Source: Arthrobacter sp. Y-9
Lineage (GTDB): Bacteria; Actinomycetota; Actinomycetes; Actinomycetales; Micrococcaceae
NCBI RefSeq assembly: GCF_029690065.1
Contig: NZ_CP121463.1
Span: 744,001 to 808,000, forward strand
Length of the DNA stretch: 64,000 bases
Direction of reading: 5' to 3'
Shown: positions 56,516 to 64,000 of the stretch, piece by piece
How positions within the stretch are numbered: the stretch's first letter is position 1
How the letters are laid out: each line of letters begins with the position of its first letter
The notes under the pieces: model-generated
What the model was told of the DNA's origin: nothing
Databases searched by the model: none
What the model saw: the letters and a program-made list of their open reading frames with translations, nothing else
Made by a program: the position numbers and the translations under genes

Positions 56516-57826
56516 TCAGGGCCGCCCCATCCCGAGATAAGTCCATCCAGCTGAACGCCAAGCCGCCGGATCGAGGCAATTTCTGCCGTCCACGATGACA
56601 CGGCCGGACGCGAGTCCGTTCACGTGAGAGGGACTCATTTCTCGACGGTACTGGTCCCATTCGGTCACGACCACGACGGCGTCAGCTCCGCGCAGCGCGT
56701 CGTCCCTCTCCGCGACATAGGTGAGTTGCGGATGCAGAGCGCTGGCGTTGTCGAGGGCTTCAGGATCCGTCACGACGACGTCGGCGCCCAGGCCGTGAAG
56801 TCTGATGGCCACGTCGAGTGCGGGCGAATCGCGGACATCATCACTGTGCGGTTTGAAAGCAGCGCCCAGAACGGCCACACGCTTTCCGTAGACACTGCCG
56901 CCGAGCCCGTCGATCACGAGCTGCACAGCCCGTTCGCGGCGCCGCAAATTGATGGCGTCGACCTCATGGAGGAAATTGACAGACTCTCGACGCCCCAATT
57001 CCTCGGCACGAGCCGCGAACGCGCGGATGTCCTTGGGCAGGCAACCGCCGCCGAATCCGATGCCGGCGCCCAGGAACCGTCGCCCGATCCGCGGGTCGTG
57101 ACCGATGGCGTCGGCGAGCTGCGTCACGTCCGCGCCCGTTGCCTCGGCGATTTCGGCCATGGCATTGATGAACGAGATCTTGGTCGCGAGGAAGGCATTG
57201 GCTGCGACTTTCACCAGTTCGGCAGTCGCGTAGTCCGTCACGATGAACGGGGTTCCCTTGGCGACCGCAGAGTGGTAAACGTCCCGGAGGACATTGGCGG
57301 CGGCTTCACCTTCGGGCCCGGAAGGCACTCCGGTCACGAAGCGGTCGGGGTCGATCGTGTCCTGCACGGCCCACCCTTCACGAAGAAACTCCGGATTCCA
57401 CACGAGGGTTGCCCCCGTGGGCGCCAGCAGCTCAGCGAGGCGAGCGGCTGTACCCACTGGAACAGTGGATTTGCCTGCGACGACGTCACCAGGGCTGAGG
57501 AAAGGGAGCAGCTCATTCACGGCAGCATCGACGTAGCGAAGGTCGGCGGCGTGACCGCCGGCCTGCTGGGGGGTGCCCACACCGACGAAATGCACTGCGG
57601 CGCCGTGAACGCGCGACATATCCGTGCTGAACGACAACCGTCCCGAATCCAGTCCGCTCTGAAGGATCTCCTGGAGTTGTGGCTCGAAGAACGGTGCTCG
57701 TCCCTGAGAAAGTGAATTGACCTTCTCCTCATTGACGTCGATTCCGACAACTTCATGTCCAATGGATGCCATTGCTGCCGCATGGACGGCGCCAAGGTAG
57801 CCACAACCGATCACCGATAGGCGCAT
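56516..57826 (-). CDS. UDP-glucose/GDP-mannose dehydrogenase family protein
   Basis: A 436-residue NAD-dependent four-electron dehydrogenase. Rossmann start VIGCGYLGAVHAAAMA, KSTVPVG, WNPEFLREGWAVQD, catalytic Cys262 in GFGGGCLPKD and the third domain AAFKPHSDDVRDSPAL. It most likely makes UDP-glucuronate for the polymer, which would then be acidic; GDP-mannuronate cannot be excluded. GGGGG precedes ATG 57826. Confidence 0.93.
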   Translation of the reverse strand: MRLSVIGCGYLGAVHAAAMASIGHEVVGIDVNEEKVNSLSQGRAPFFEPQLQEILQSGLDSGRLSFSTDMSRVHGAAVHFVGVGTPQQAGGHAADLRYVDAAVNELLPFLSPGDVVAGKSTVPVGTAARLAELLAPTGATLVWNPEFLREGWAVQDTIDPDRFVTGVPSGPEGEAAANVLRDVYHSAVAKGTPFIVTDYATAELVKVAANAFLATKISFINAMAEIAEATGADVTQLADAIGHDPRIGRRFLGAGIGFGGGCLPKDIRAFAARAEELGRRESVNFLHEVDAINLRRRERAVQLVIDGLGGSVYGKRVAVLGAAFKPHSDDVRDSPALDVAIRLHGLGADVVVTDPEALDNASALHPQLTYVAERDDALRGADAVVVVTEWDQYRREMSPSHVNGLASGRVIVDGRNCLDPAAWRSAGWTYLGMGRP

Positions 57827-57925
57827 AGTTCCCCCACTTTTACTTTCATATCCGACTCATTCTGTCATAGGCCCGAGCGGCAGCCGTCGGCGAGGAGCAG
57901 CGCCGTGACTTCTCCAAGCGTTCAC

Positions 57926-59041
57926 TCAACGGTGGCTCTTGAAGGCTCGGGAAAGTCTTTGCAATCGTGCGGCGAGCACCTTATTCGTTTGCGCTCCCAC
58001 TCTGCTGTTCGATGCGATTGCCACATCTGACTTTGGCCAGATCAATCGGAACAGGACCTTCGCTCTGGACCCACGGGGTACCAACCGGAGCGCCAGCAGA
58101 TAAGCTCTTGCCTGGTTTTTTTCTTCGCGCCACCGCCAGTTCAAGGGCGGTTTGCTGCTGCTTCCGTGAAAATCTTCAGGAAATGCGGAACGAAGAGTGT
58201 CCTCCAACGCGGCATCGGCCTTGAGCCGCACGGTGAATTCGAGTGCGTCCAGCCCGCCACCTTTGAGGATCATAGCGGCGTGTTTCCTGCGCTCCTGGTT
58301 GGGAGGGACACCGATTTCCGGCCGGGTCAGGTTGAGCGCTTCGATGACTGTATGAGCGGGTGTCGACGGAACGGTGACGTCGACCGATGCGAACTCCATG
58401 TGCATTGTCCGGGCAGCCAGCTCGGCGAACGCTTCTTCCTCCGGCAAGGAAACGCCCGGGAAGTGGTGGTGGATATCGAGCTCGCAGCCCCAGCTGTCGG
58501 GCTTGAGAGTGATGGAGTGGTCGATGGGAATACCACTCCACACGTCCGGAACCGGAAGCCAGCCCCACGATGTCAAGGAATGGACGAGGTCCTCGGAGCG
58601 TTGGGGATCGACCCAGACATCGACATCCCCTGAGTGTTCCCGCTCCCGAAGGCCCTGGACATGAAGAACAGGTCCCTTGATGAAGATCAAGGGAATGCCT
58701 TCCTCGCGGGCCACGCTGCCGACCAGCGCATAGACCATTTCATGAAGGGGAGAGGAAAGCCGCGGGGGAGATACTCTCCTGGTCCGCGCTGGATGATGTT
58801 CGTCCTGGGAGGCGATCCCGAAAGCCTCGAACTCACGCACCAACTCCACGTCGGCCGAATCCAGATCGCCTTCGGAGACCGGCCCGTCAACGAGCCGGAG
58901 CCACAACGCAGCCGTCGGGCCGGAGAGTCCGATAGGCTCGGTGGGCTTTGTCGCCAGAACCATGATCTCCGCTTCTGAACTGTTCTGGGGCCATTCACGG
59001 AGGTCGAGAACGCCATAGGCGACGGCAACCCAGTCGGTCAT
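57926..59041 (-). CDS. NTP_transf_5 nucleotidyltransferase with PqqD-like N-terminus
   Basis: A 371-residue protein. Residues about 30-80 (IGLSGPTAALWLRLVDGPVS to EAFGIAS) resemble a PqqD-type domain. Residues about 100-330 resemble the NTP_transf_5 fold, with FIKGPVLHVQGLREREHSGDVDVWVDP containing the likely metal-binding D-x-D. Such proteins occur in exopolysaccharide and lasso-peptide loci; one lasso-peptide homolog adds sugar to a phosphorylated peptide. Here it sits between the initiating transferase and the dehydrogenase. AAAGGAATCA precedes ATG 59041. The in-frame extension upstream was rejected. Confidence 0.8.
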   Translation of the reverse strand: MTDWVAVAYGVLDLREWPQNSSEAEIMVLATKPTEPIGLSGPTAALWLRLVDGPVSEGDLDSADVELVREFEAFGIASQDEHHPARTRRVSPPRLSSPLHEMVYALVGSVAREEGIPLIFIKGPVLHVQGLREREHSGDVDVWVDPQRSEDLVHSLTSWGWLPVPDVWSGIPIDHSITLKPDSWGCELDIHHHFPGVSLPEEEAFAELAARTMHMEFASVDVTVPSTPAHTVIEALNLTRPEIGVPPNQERRKHAAMILKGGGLDALEFTVRLKADAALEDTLRSAFPEDFHGSSSKPPLNWRWREEKNQARAYLLALRLVPRGSRAKVLFRLIWPKSDVAIASNSRVGAQTNKVLAARLQRLSRAFKSHR

Positions 59042-59264
59042 TGATTCCTTTCGTGGTGGTATCACGAGACGAAGTGAGTCGGGAATGATGGATGATGCGA
59101 GGGAGATGCTCAGCTTCACCGGTCAGCGTATCCGAAGGTATTTCTTCGGGCGAAGGTCCCGGCTGCCCGGAGAGCCAGGGTGGCCAGGAAAAACCCGAAG
59201 TGCTTTTCTCTGCTTTCCCAGGCCCTGAACCTCGACGGACGTGGCTTCCGGACGGAAAGGCTGA

Positions 59265-60728
59265 TCAGTAGGCGCCATCCTTGGCGACGACCGCCTTCGC
59301 CGTACGGAAGAGGATCAGGATGTCCTGGGCAAGTGACCAGTTCTCGACGTAGTAGAGATCAAGGCGGATGGACTCCTCCAGGGAGAGGTCGTTCCGTCCG
59401 CTGACCTGCCACAATCCAGTCATACCGGGCTTGACAAGAAGCCGCCGGTGGGAAGCGCTGTCATACATCTCCACCTCCCGGGCCACCTGCGGTCTGGGGC
59501 CGACCAAGCTCATCGTTCCATTGAACACATTGAGGAGCTGCGGTAGTTCGTCGATCGAATACCGGCGAATCCACGCTCCGAAGCGGGTGACCCGAGGATC
59601 CTTCTTCATCTTGAAGAAGATCATGCTGCCTCCCGTTTGTGCTTGGAGCTCCTGGAAGAGGTCTTCCGCGTCAGTCCGCATGGAACGGAACTTGATCATC
59701 TTGAACGGCTGGCCACCTTTGCCGATACGCTCCTGATAAAAGAGGGCAGGACCCGGGCTATCGAGTTTGACGATCGCCGCGATGATCAACATGGGCAGCG
59801 CGAGAATCGCGAGAATGCTCAACGAACCGACGATGTCGAGCGATCGCTTGGCGAGCGCTTTCATCCCGTCAAGTTTCGGTGTCGTGACGTGAATGAGGGG
59901 CAAACCTGCGACCGGTTGCATGTGGATTCGGGGGCCGGAAACGTCGGTCAGGGCTGGAGCCATGATCATGGCAACGTCTCGGGCGGACAATGCCCAGCCG
60001 AGGTGGCGGAGGAACACCGGGTCGAGCTCCGCGCCACTGGTGATGGCAACGGTGTCCACCTCGGATCGTTCGATCGCTTCCAGAACATTTTCGACCGTAG
60101 GGGATGTCCTGATCACCGGCAGAGACCCAGCGGTCAGGTCTGTGTCGGTCAGAATGCAGGCAACCGGCTTATATCCGGAGATGATATGCCGGTCCAGTTT
60201 TTCGTTGAGATGTTGCACGCTGTGAGCCGCCCCCAGCAGCAAGACCCGATGCAAGTTCAAGCCACGGAGGCGAGTGCGATGAAGCGCCTTACGGAAAGTC
60301 CATCGAGCGGTGATGAGGAATGCGACACCCAGAGGCAGTGCGACCGCAACATAACCACGTGCCGTGTCAATTTTCAGGACGTAGGAGAAAACGGCGACCG
60401 CGCCGAAGAGCCAGAGGGACGCTGCAGTCACACGTCGATACTCTTCGAGGCCGGTGCCGATGACCTTCGGGTCCCGGGTGCCCATGTACTCGAGGACGAG
60501 CCACCAGGCGGCAATGAGGAACAACGACAGAGTCACGTATGAAACATCGACTCCCCGGCCATTGACCGCGATGCTGTCCTCGAATCCGAAGCGAAGCAAG
60601 TAGGCGCCCGAGACGGCAAGCACGACACACAACATGTCCGTCACTCGCATACGGAGCGCATGCGATCGCAGCCACGTGGCAGAACTTATGGCGCGGAATT
60701 CGCTGGTGGTGGTCACCGACGCAGTCAT
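59265..60728 (-). CDS. Initiating sugar-phosphate transferase (WbaP/CpsE-like)
   Basis: A 487-residue polyprenyl glycosylphosphotransferase. Four N-terminal helices and a CoA-binding-like domain (about 60-260) precede the C-terminal Bac_transf domain: helix KRSLDIVGSLSILAIL, KLDSPGPALFYQERIGKGG, KFRSMRTDAEDLFQ, SIDELPQLLNVFNGTMSLVGPRP. It places the first sugar-phosphate on undecaprenyl phosphate and so starts each repeat unit. ATG 60728 was chosen; an in-frame TTG 60779 with AAGGACGG upstream is also possible. It heads the minus-strand glycosyltransferase run. Confidence 0.93.
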   Translation of the reverse strand: MTASVTTTSEFRAISSATWLRSHALRMRVTDMLCVVLAVSGAYLLRFGFEDSIAVNGRGVDVSYVTLSLFLIAAWWLVLEYMGTRDPKVIGTGLEEYRRVTAASLWLFGAVAVFSYVLKIDTARGYVAVALPLGVAFLITARWTFRKALHRTRLRGLNLHRVLLLGAAHSVQHLNEKLDRHIISGYKPVACILTDTDLTAGSLPVIRTSPTVENVLEAIERSEVDTVAITSGAELDPVFLRHLGWALSARDVAMIMAPALTDVSGPRIHMQPVAGLPLIHVTTPKLDGMKALAKRSLDIVGSLSILAILALPMLIIAAIVKLDSPGPALFYQERIGKGGQPFKMIKFRSMRTDAEDLFQELQAQTGGSMIFFKMKKDPRVTRFGAWIRRYSIDELPQLLNVFNGTMSLVGPRPQVAREVEMYDSASHRRLLVKPGMTGLWQVSGRNDLSLEESIRLDLYYVENWSLAQDILILFRTAKAVVAKDGAY

Positions 60729-61111
60729 CGGGTGTCCGTCACTTCTGCAGACGATGCGAACACGCTGCAGCTGATCCAAGGCAGTCCGTCCTTGTTCGGA
60801 TGAGACACCTATTCATGATTTAAGCCCCCACAGCTTCCCCCGAGTGCCTCACGGCAGACCCAATAATATGACGTATTCGAAGTGCGAGTTCTCGTGACTT
60901 GACACGTCGAGAACAATCCTAAATCCAGGGGGCCGGGGGTACAAATTGTTTCCGAAAGTCTCGAGAGGTCTTGCGGATACTGTCGACATCCTGCGCGGAA
61001 ATTGAGTGGTTAATCGGTTTAGGCGCTCGTTAGCCGTCCTCGGCCCGCCCTGGAGGGCCGTTTGCCGGTGCGACGGTGACTGTCAGACGGCCCGCCTAAA
61101 CTGGAGGGACC
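60729..61111. other. Gene-free divergent promoter region of the EPS run and pcrA
   Basis: No gene was seen. AT-richer blocks (CAATAATATGACG, TTGACA at 60899-60904) probably hold promoters for the exopolysaccharide run on the minus strand and pcrA on the plus strand; exact -35/-10 pairs could not be fixed. Confidence 0.4.
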
Positions 61112-63601
61112 ATGGACATGCTCTTCGATCCCTATGCCAGCACGCCCGCACCAGCAGCCCCTCGTGACGAGAACGGCGCAGGAGGGCGGATGAACGACGC
61201 CCCGGGAGGCGGCCTGGCTCCTCAGGAGCGCGAGGGTTTCCGCGGCCCTTCGGCTGACGCTCTGACCGAAGGCCTCAACCCGCAGCAGCACGCCGCCGTC
61301 GTGCACTCCGGCAGTCCCTTGCTGATCGTGGCGGGCGCCGGCTCCGGCAAGACGCGGGTGCTGACCCACCGCATCGCCTACCTTCTGGCAACCGGGCGGG
61401 CGCACCACGGGGAGATCCTGGCCATCACCTTCACCAACAAGGCCGCCGCCGAGATGCGGGAACGCATCGAGAATCTGATCGGCCCGCGGGCCAAGAGCAT
61501 GTGGATCTCCACGTTCCACTCGTCCTGCGTGCGCATCCTGCGGCGTGAGGCGGCGAATGTGGGTCTGAACTCGAATTTCTCCATTTACGACTCGGCGGAT
61601 TCCCTGCGTCTGATCACCCTGGTCGCCAAGAATCTCGACCTGGATCCGAAACGGTTCGCTCCCAAGGCGATCGCGCACAAGATCTCCGCGCTCAAGAATG
61701 AGCTGATCGACGCCGAGGAATTCTCTTCCACGGCGAGCGAGAACAACCCGATGGAACGGGCTGTCGCCGACGTCTATCTCGGGTACACCCAACGCCTGCG
61801 GCAGGCGAACGCGATGGACTTCGATGATCTGATCGCCCAGGTCGTCTACATGTTCCGGGCGTTCCCCGCGCTCGCCGAGTCCTACCGGCGGCGCTTCCGC
61901 CACGTCCTGGTCGACGAGTACCAGGACACCAACCACGCCCAGTACGCCCTGGTGAAGGAGATCGTCGGCACCGGCGCCGGCGGCCCTGTCCCCCCGAGCG
62001 AACTCACCGTGGTGGGCGACTCGGACCAGTCGATCTACGCCTTCCGGGGCGCCGACATCCGCAACATCGTGGAGTTCGAAAAGGACTACCCGGACGCAGA
62101 AGTCATCAAGCTGGAGCAGAACTACCGGTCCACCCAGAACATCCTCTCCGCCGCCAACGCCGTGATCTCCCGCAATCCGGACCGCCAGGAGAAGCGCCTC
62201 TGGACCGCGTCCGGGGACGGCCCCAAGATCATCGGCTATGTCGGCGAGAACGAACATGAGGAAGCGGCGTTCATCGCCCGCGAGATCGACCGGCTCCAGG
62301 ATGCCGAGGGACTCCGGCCCGGCGACGTCGCGGTGTTCTACCGCACGAACGCGCAGTCGCGGTCCCTCGAAGACGTCCTGGTCCGCATGGGCCTGCCGTA
62401 CAAGGTGGTCGGCGGCACGCGCTTCTACGAGCGCAAGGAGATCAAGGACGCGCTCGCCTACCTGCGGGTCCTGGTGAACCCGGACGACGACGTCAACCTC
62501 CGCCGCGTGCTCAACGAGCCGAAGCGCGGCATCGGCGACCGTGCGGAGGCCGCCGTGGCATCCCTCGCCGAAAGGGAACGCATCTCGTTCATGGCCGCCG
62601 CGCGGCGCGCGGACGAGGCCCCCGCCATGGCGACCCGCTCCGTCAACGCCGTGCTCGGCTTCGTGAAGCTGATGGACGACTTGGCTGAGGTCGCATCCGG
62701 ATCCGGTGCGGTGGCCGCGCTGGAGGCCGTGCTCGAACAGACCGGTTATCTGGCGGCCTTGCGGTTGAGCACGGATCCTCAGGATGAGTCCCGAGTGGAG
62801 AACCTCGCCGAGCTCGTGGCCGTCATCCGCGAGTTCCAGAATGAGAATCCGGAGGGCACGCTCGGGGACTTCCTGGAGCAGGTGTCGCTCGTGGCCGATG
62901 CGGACCAGATCCCGGACACACCGGGTGACGTGGATGAGGCCGTCGCGGAAGCCAGGCGGCTCGGAGTGGTGACCCTCATGACCCTGCACACCGCCAAGGG
63001 TCTGGAGTTCCCTGTGGTGTTCCTGACCGGCATGGAGCACGGCATCTTCCCTCATGCCCGCTCCGCGACGGATCCGAAGGAACTCGCCGAGGAGCGGCGC
63101 CTGGCGTATGTGGGGCTCACACGCGCCCGGCAGCGCCTGTACGTGACACGGTCCGAGGTGCGCAGCCTGTGGGGCCAGAGTCAGTACAACCCTGCCAGCC
63201 AGTTCCTCGATGAGATCCCCGGCGAGTTGATCCAGTGGGAGCGCGAGGGGACCGCCCGGCCCGTCAATCCAGGGTGGGCGAACGACGGCATCGGCACCAG
63301 CCGCTACGGCGGCTCGTATTGGGGTGCGGGGACGTCGCGCAACGCCAGGGGCGCAGCGGCCAGCAGCACTGCCGGCTTCGACGCCGATGTTCCCGCGTCC
63401 GTGGTGCGAGGACGGGTCCAGCCGCAGAAGGAAGTCGTCAGCGTCTCGCCCGGGGACCGCGTGAATCACAATGCCTTCGGTGAAGGCGTCGTGCTGAGCG
63501 TGGAGGGGGCCGGCGACAAGAGCGTGGCCAAGGTCCGTTTCCCGGTAGGGGAGAAGCGGCTCCTGCTGCGGTATGCGCCGGTGACCAAGGTGGAAGGCTG
63601 A
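61112..63601 (+). CDS. pcrA: ATP-dependent DNA helicase PcrA/UvrD
   Basis: An 829-residue SF1 helicase working in nucleotide-excision and mismatch-linked repair and in fork maintenance. Walker A VAGAGSGKTRVL (about 73-84), ITFTNKAAAEM, Walker B LVDEYQDTN, GDSDQSIYAFRGA, LEQNYRST, and VTLMTLHTAKGLEFPVVFL are in order. The C-terminal 50 residues (VSPGDRVNHNAFGEGVVLSV) form the Tudor-like domain that binds RNA polymerase in other species. The first 50 residues are a low-complexity lead. GGAGGG precedes ATG 61112. Confidence 0.96.
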   Translation: MDMLFDPYASTPAPAAPRDENGAGGRMNDAPGGGLAPQEREGFRGPSADALTEGLNPQQHAAVVHSGSPLLIVAGAGSGKTRVLTHRIAYLLATGRAHHGEILAITFTNKAAAEMRERIENLIGPRAKSMWISTFHSSCVRILRREAANVGLNSNFSIYDSADSLRLITLVAKNLDLDPKRFAPKAIAHKISALKNELIDAEEFSSTASENNPMERAVADVYLGYTQRLRQANAMDFDDLIAQVVYMFRAFPALAESYRRRFRHVLVDEYQDTNHAQYALVKEIVGTGAGGPVPPSELTVVGDSDQSIYAFRGADIRNIVEFEKDYPDAEVIKLEQNYRSTQNILSAANAVISRNPDRQEKRLWTASGDGPKIIGYVGENEHEEAAFIAREIDRLQDAEGLRPGDVAVFYRTNAQSRSLEDVLVRMGLPYKVVGGTRFYERKEIKDALAYLRVLVNPDDDVNLRRVLNEPKRGIGDRAEAAVASLAERERISFMAAARRADEAPAMATRSVNAVLGFVKLMDDLAEVASGSGAVAALEAVLEQTGYLAALRLSTDPQDESRVENLAELVAVIREFQNENPEGTLGDFLEQVSLVADADQIPDTPGDVDEAVAEARRLGVVTLMTLHTAKGLEFPVVFLTGMEHGIFPHARSATDPKELAEERRLAYVGLTRARQRLYVTRSEVRSLWGQSQYNPASQFLDEIPGELIQWEREGTARPVNPGWANDGIGTSRYGGSYWGAGTSRNARGAAASSTAGFDADVPASVVRGRVQPQKEVVSVSPGDRVNHNAFGEGVVLSVEGAGDKSVAKVRFPVGEKRLLLRYAPVTKVEG

Positions 63602-63839
63602 GGCCCGAATTCGGTCCTCATCAGGGGCTCCACAAGGGCTCGTGGTGCTCATAACAAAACCGGTGCGAGTTCTACAAATCATAGAAATGTGGCCTTGGTC
63701 ACGAAACCGGTAGTCTGGGAGCGGCGCAGCCCCGCACAGGGCTAAAGTTCCCAGTGGAGCACCTCCTGCGGAACGGTCGCAATAACCCGTCACGGGGAGG
63801 CGCCTGCACACCTACCTCGACGTAGAAGGACACCGAACC

Positions 63840-64000
63840 GTGGACCTGTTTGAATACCAGGCTCGCGACATGTTTGAGGCGCACGGCGTTCCCGTGCTCG
63901 CTGGCATCGTCGCGACCACCCCTGAAGAAGCCAAGGCCGCAGCTGAGAAGATCGGCGGCGTCACCGTCGTCAAGGCACAGGTCAAGATCGGCGGCCGCGG
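63840..64000 (+). CDS. sucC: Succinyl-CoA ligase beta subunit, 5' part
   Basis: GTG 63840 starts [20 protein letters not shown] and continues to [12 protein letters not shown] at the window edge, the ATP-grasp N-terminus of SucC in the TCA cycle. 53 codons are visible; the rest lies outside the window. GAAGGA lies nine bases upstream. The 238 bp before it carry no gene and no obvious terminator for pcrA. Confidence 0.95.
   Translation, partial: MDLFEYQARDMFEAHGVPVLAGIVATTPEEAKAAAEKIGGVTVVKAQVKIGGR

Noticed and set aside
41457-59041. Lasso-peptide biosynthetic cluster
   Set aside because: HprK-like kinase and NTP_transf_5 homologs are present, but no precursor with a leader, no asparagine-synthetase-like cyclase and no B-type protease could be found.
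60877-60894. LexA (SOS) box-like sequence before pcrA
   Set aside because: TCGAAG...AGTTCTCG has the right words, but the right half is out of register with the TCGAAC-N4-GTTCGA consensus.

Overview
The window is high-GC actinobacterial chromosome, most likely from an Arthrobacter-like member of the Micrococcaceae. Evidence: strong G/C bias at third codon positions, frequent GTG and TTG starts, a DtxR/IdeR-type iron repressor, mycobacterial-type SerC, Ung and long CspB, DUF3263 and DUF3027 proteins, tandem CIRCE operators before a groES-less groEL, and secreted proteins whose signal reads RRxVV(K/R)GAAWxxPV. No phage, transposon, CRISPR array or integrase was seen. The genus is an inference.

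Left part (1-9,000): one-carbon and serine metabolism. A tandem glycine riboswitch precedes gcvP-gcvT-sdaA, with no gcvH. It is followed by a FemAB-type peptidoglycan bridge enzyme and a ThrE-type threonine/serine exporter. The set links glycine/serine breakdown, export and possibly wall cross-bridge supply.

Housekeeping part (9,000-34,500): an iron-box-controlled siderophore-interacting protein, ung, a DUF3263 protein, a LytR_C protein, groEL, an RNase HI fused to an NTF2-like domain, a lone WXG100 protein, a two-component system, a CspB-like protein, a DUF3027 protein, serC and the DtxR/IdeR gene. Two secreted wall hydrolases (M23, then NlpC/P60) each follow their own c-di-AMP (ydaO-type) riboswitch. 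Next come an HNH protein, a diverged MoeA, an aquaporin, an ABC exporter, a minimal secreted copper amine oxidase-like protein, a large secreted protein, a Nudix hydrolase and tRNA-Arg(CCU).

Envelope part (34,500-61,000): a Wzx/Wzy-type exopolysaccharide locus. Precursor supply and initiation come from a UDP-glucose/GDP-mannose dehydrogenase-family enzyme and a WbaP-like initiating transferase. Assembly involves five glycosyltransferases in overlapping reading frames, a Wzx flippase, a Wzy polymerase, two acyltransferases, a BY-kinase/Wzz co-polymerase coupled to its LMW tyrosine phosphatase, an LCP ligase and a VanZ protein. Inserted among these genes is a less familiar protein-maturation set: two small Tat-type secreted proteins, a MauE-thioredoxin fusion, an AraC-like regulator, an HprK-like kinase with a PqqD-like tail whose stop overlaps the start of a type I signal peptidase, and a PqqD/NTP_transf_5 protein inside the glycosyltransferase operon. 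This set is the best candidate here for an undescribed system.

The right edge holds pcrA/uvrD and the first 53 codons of sucC.
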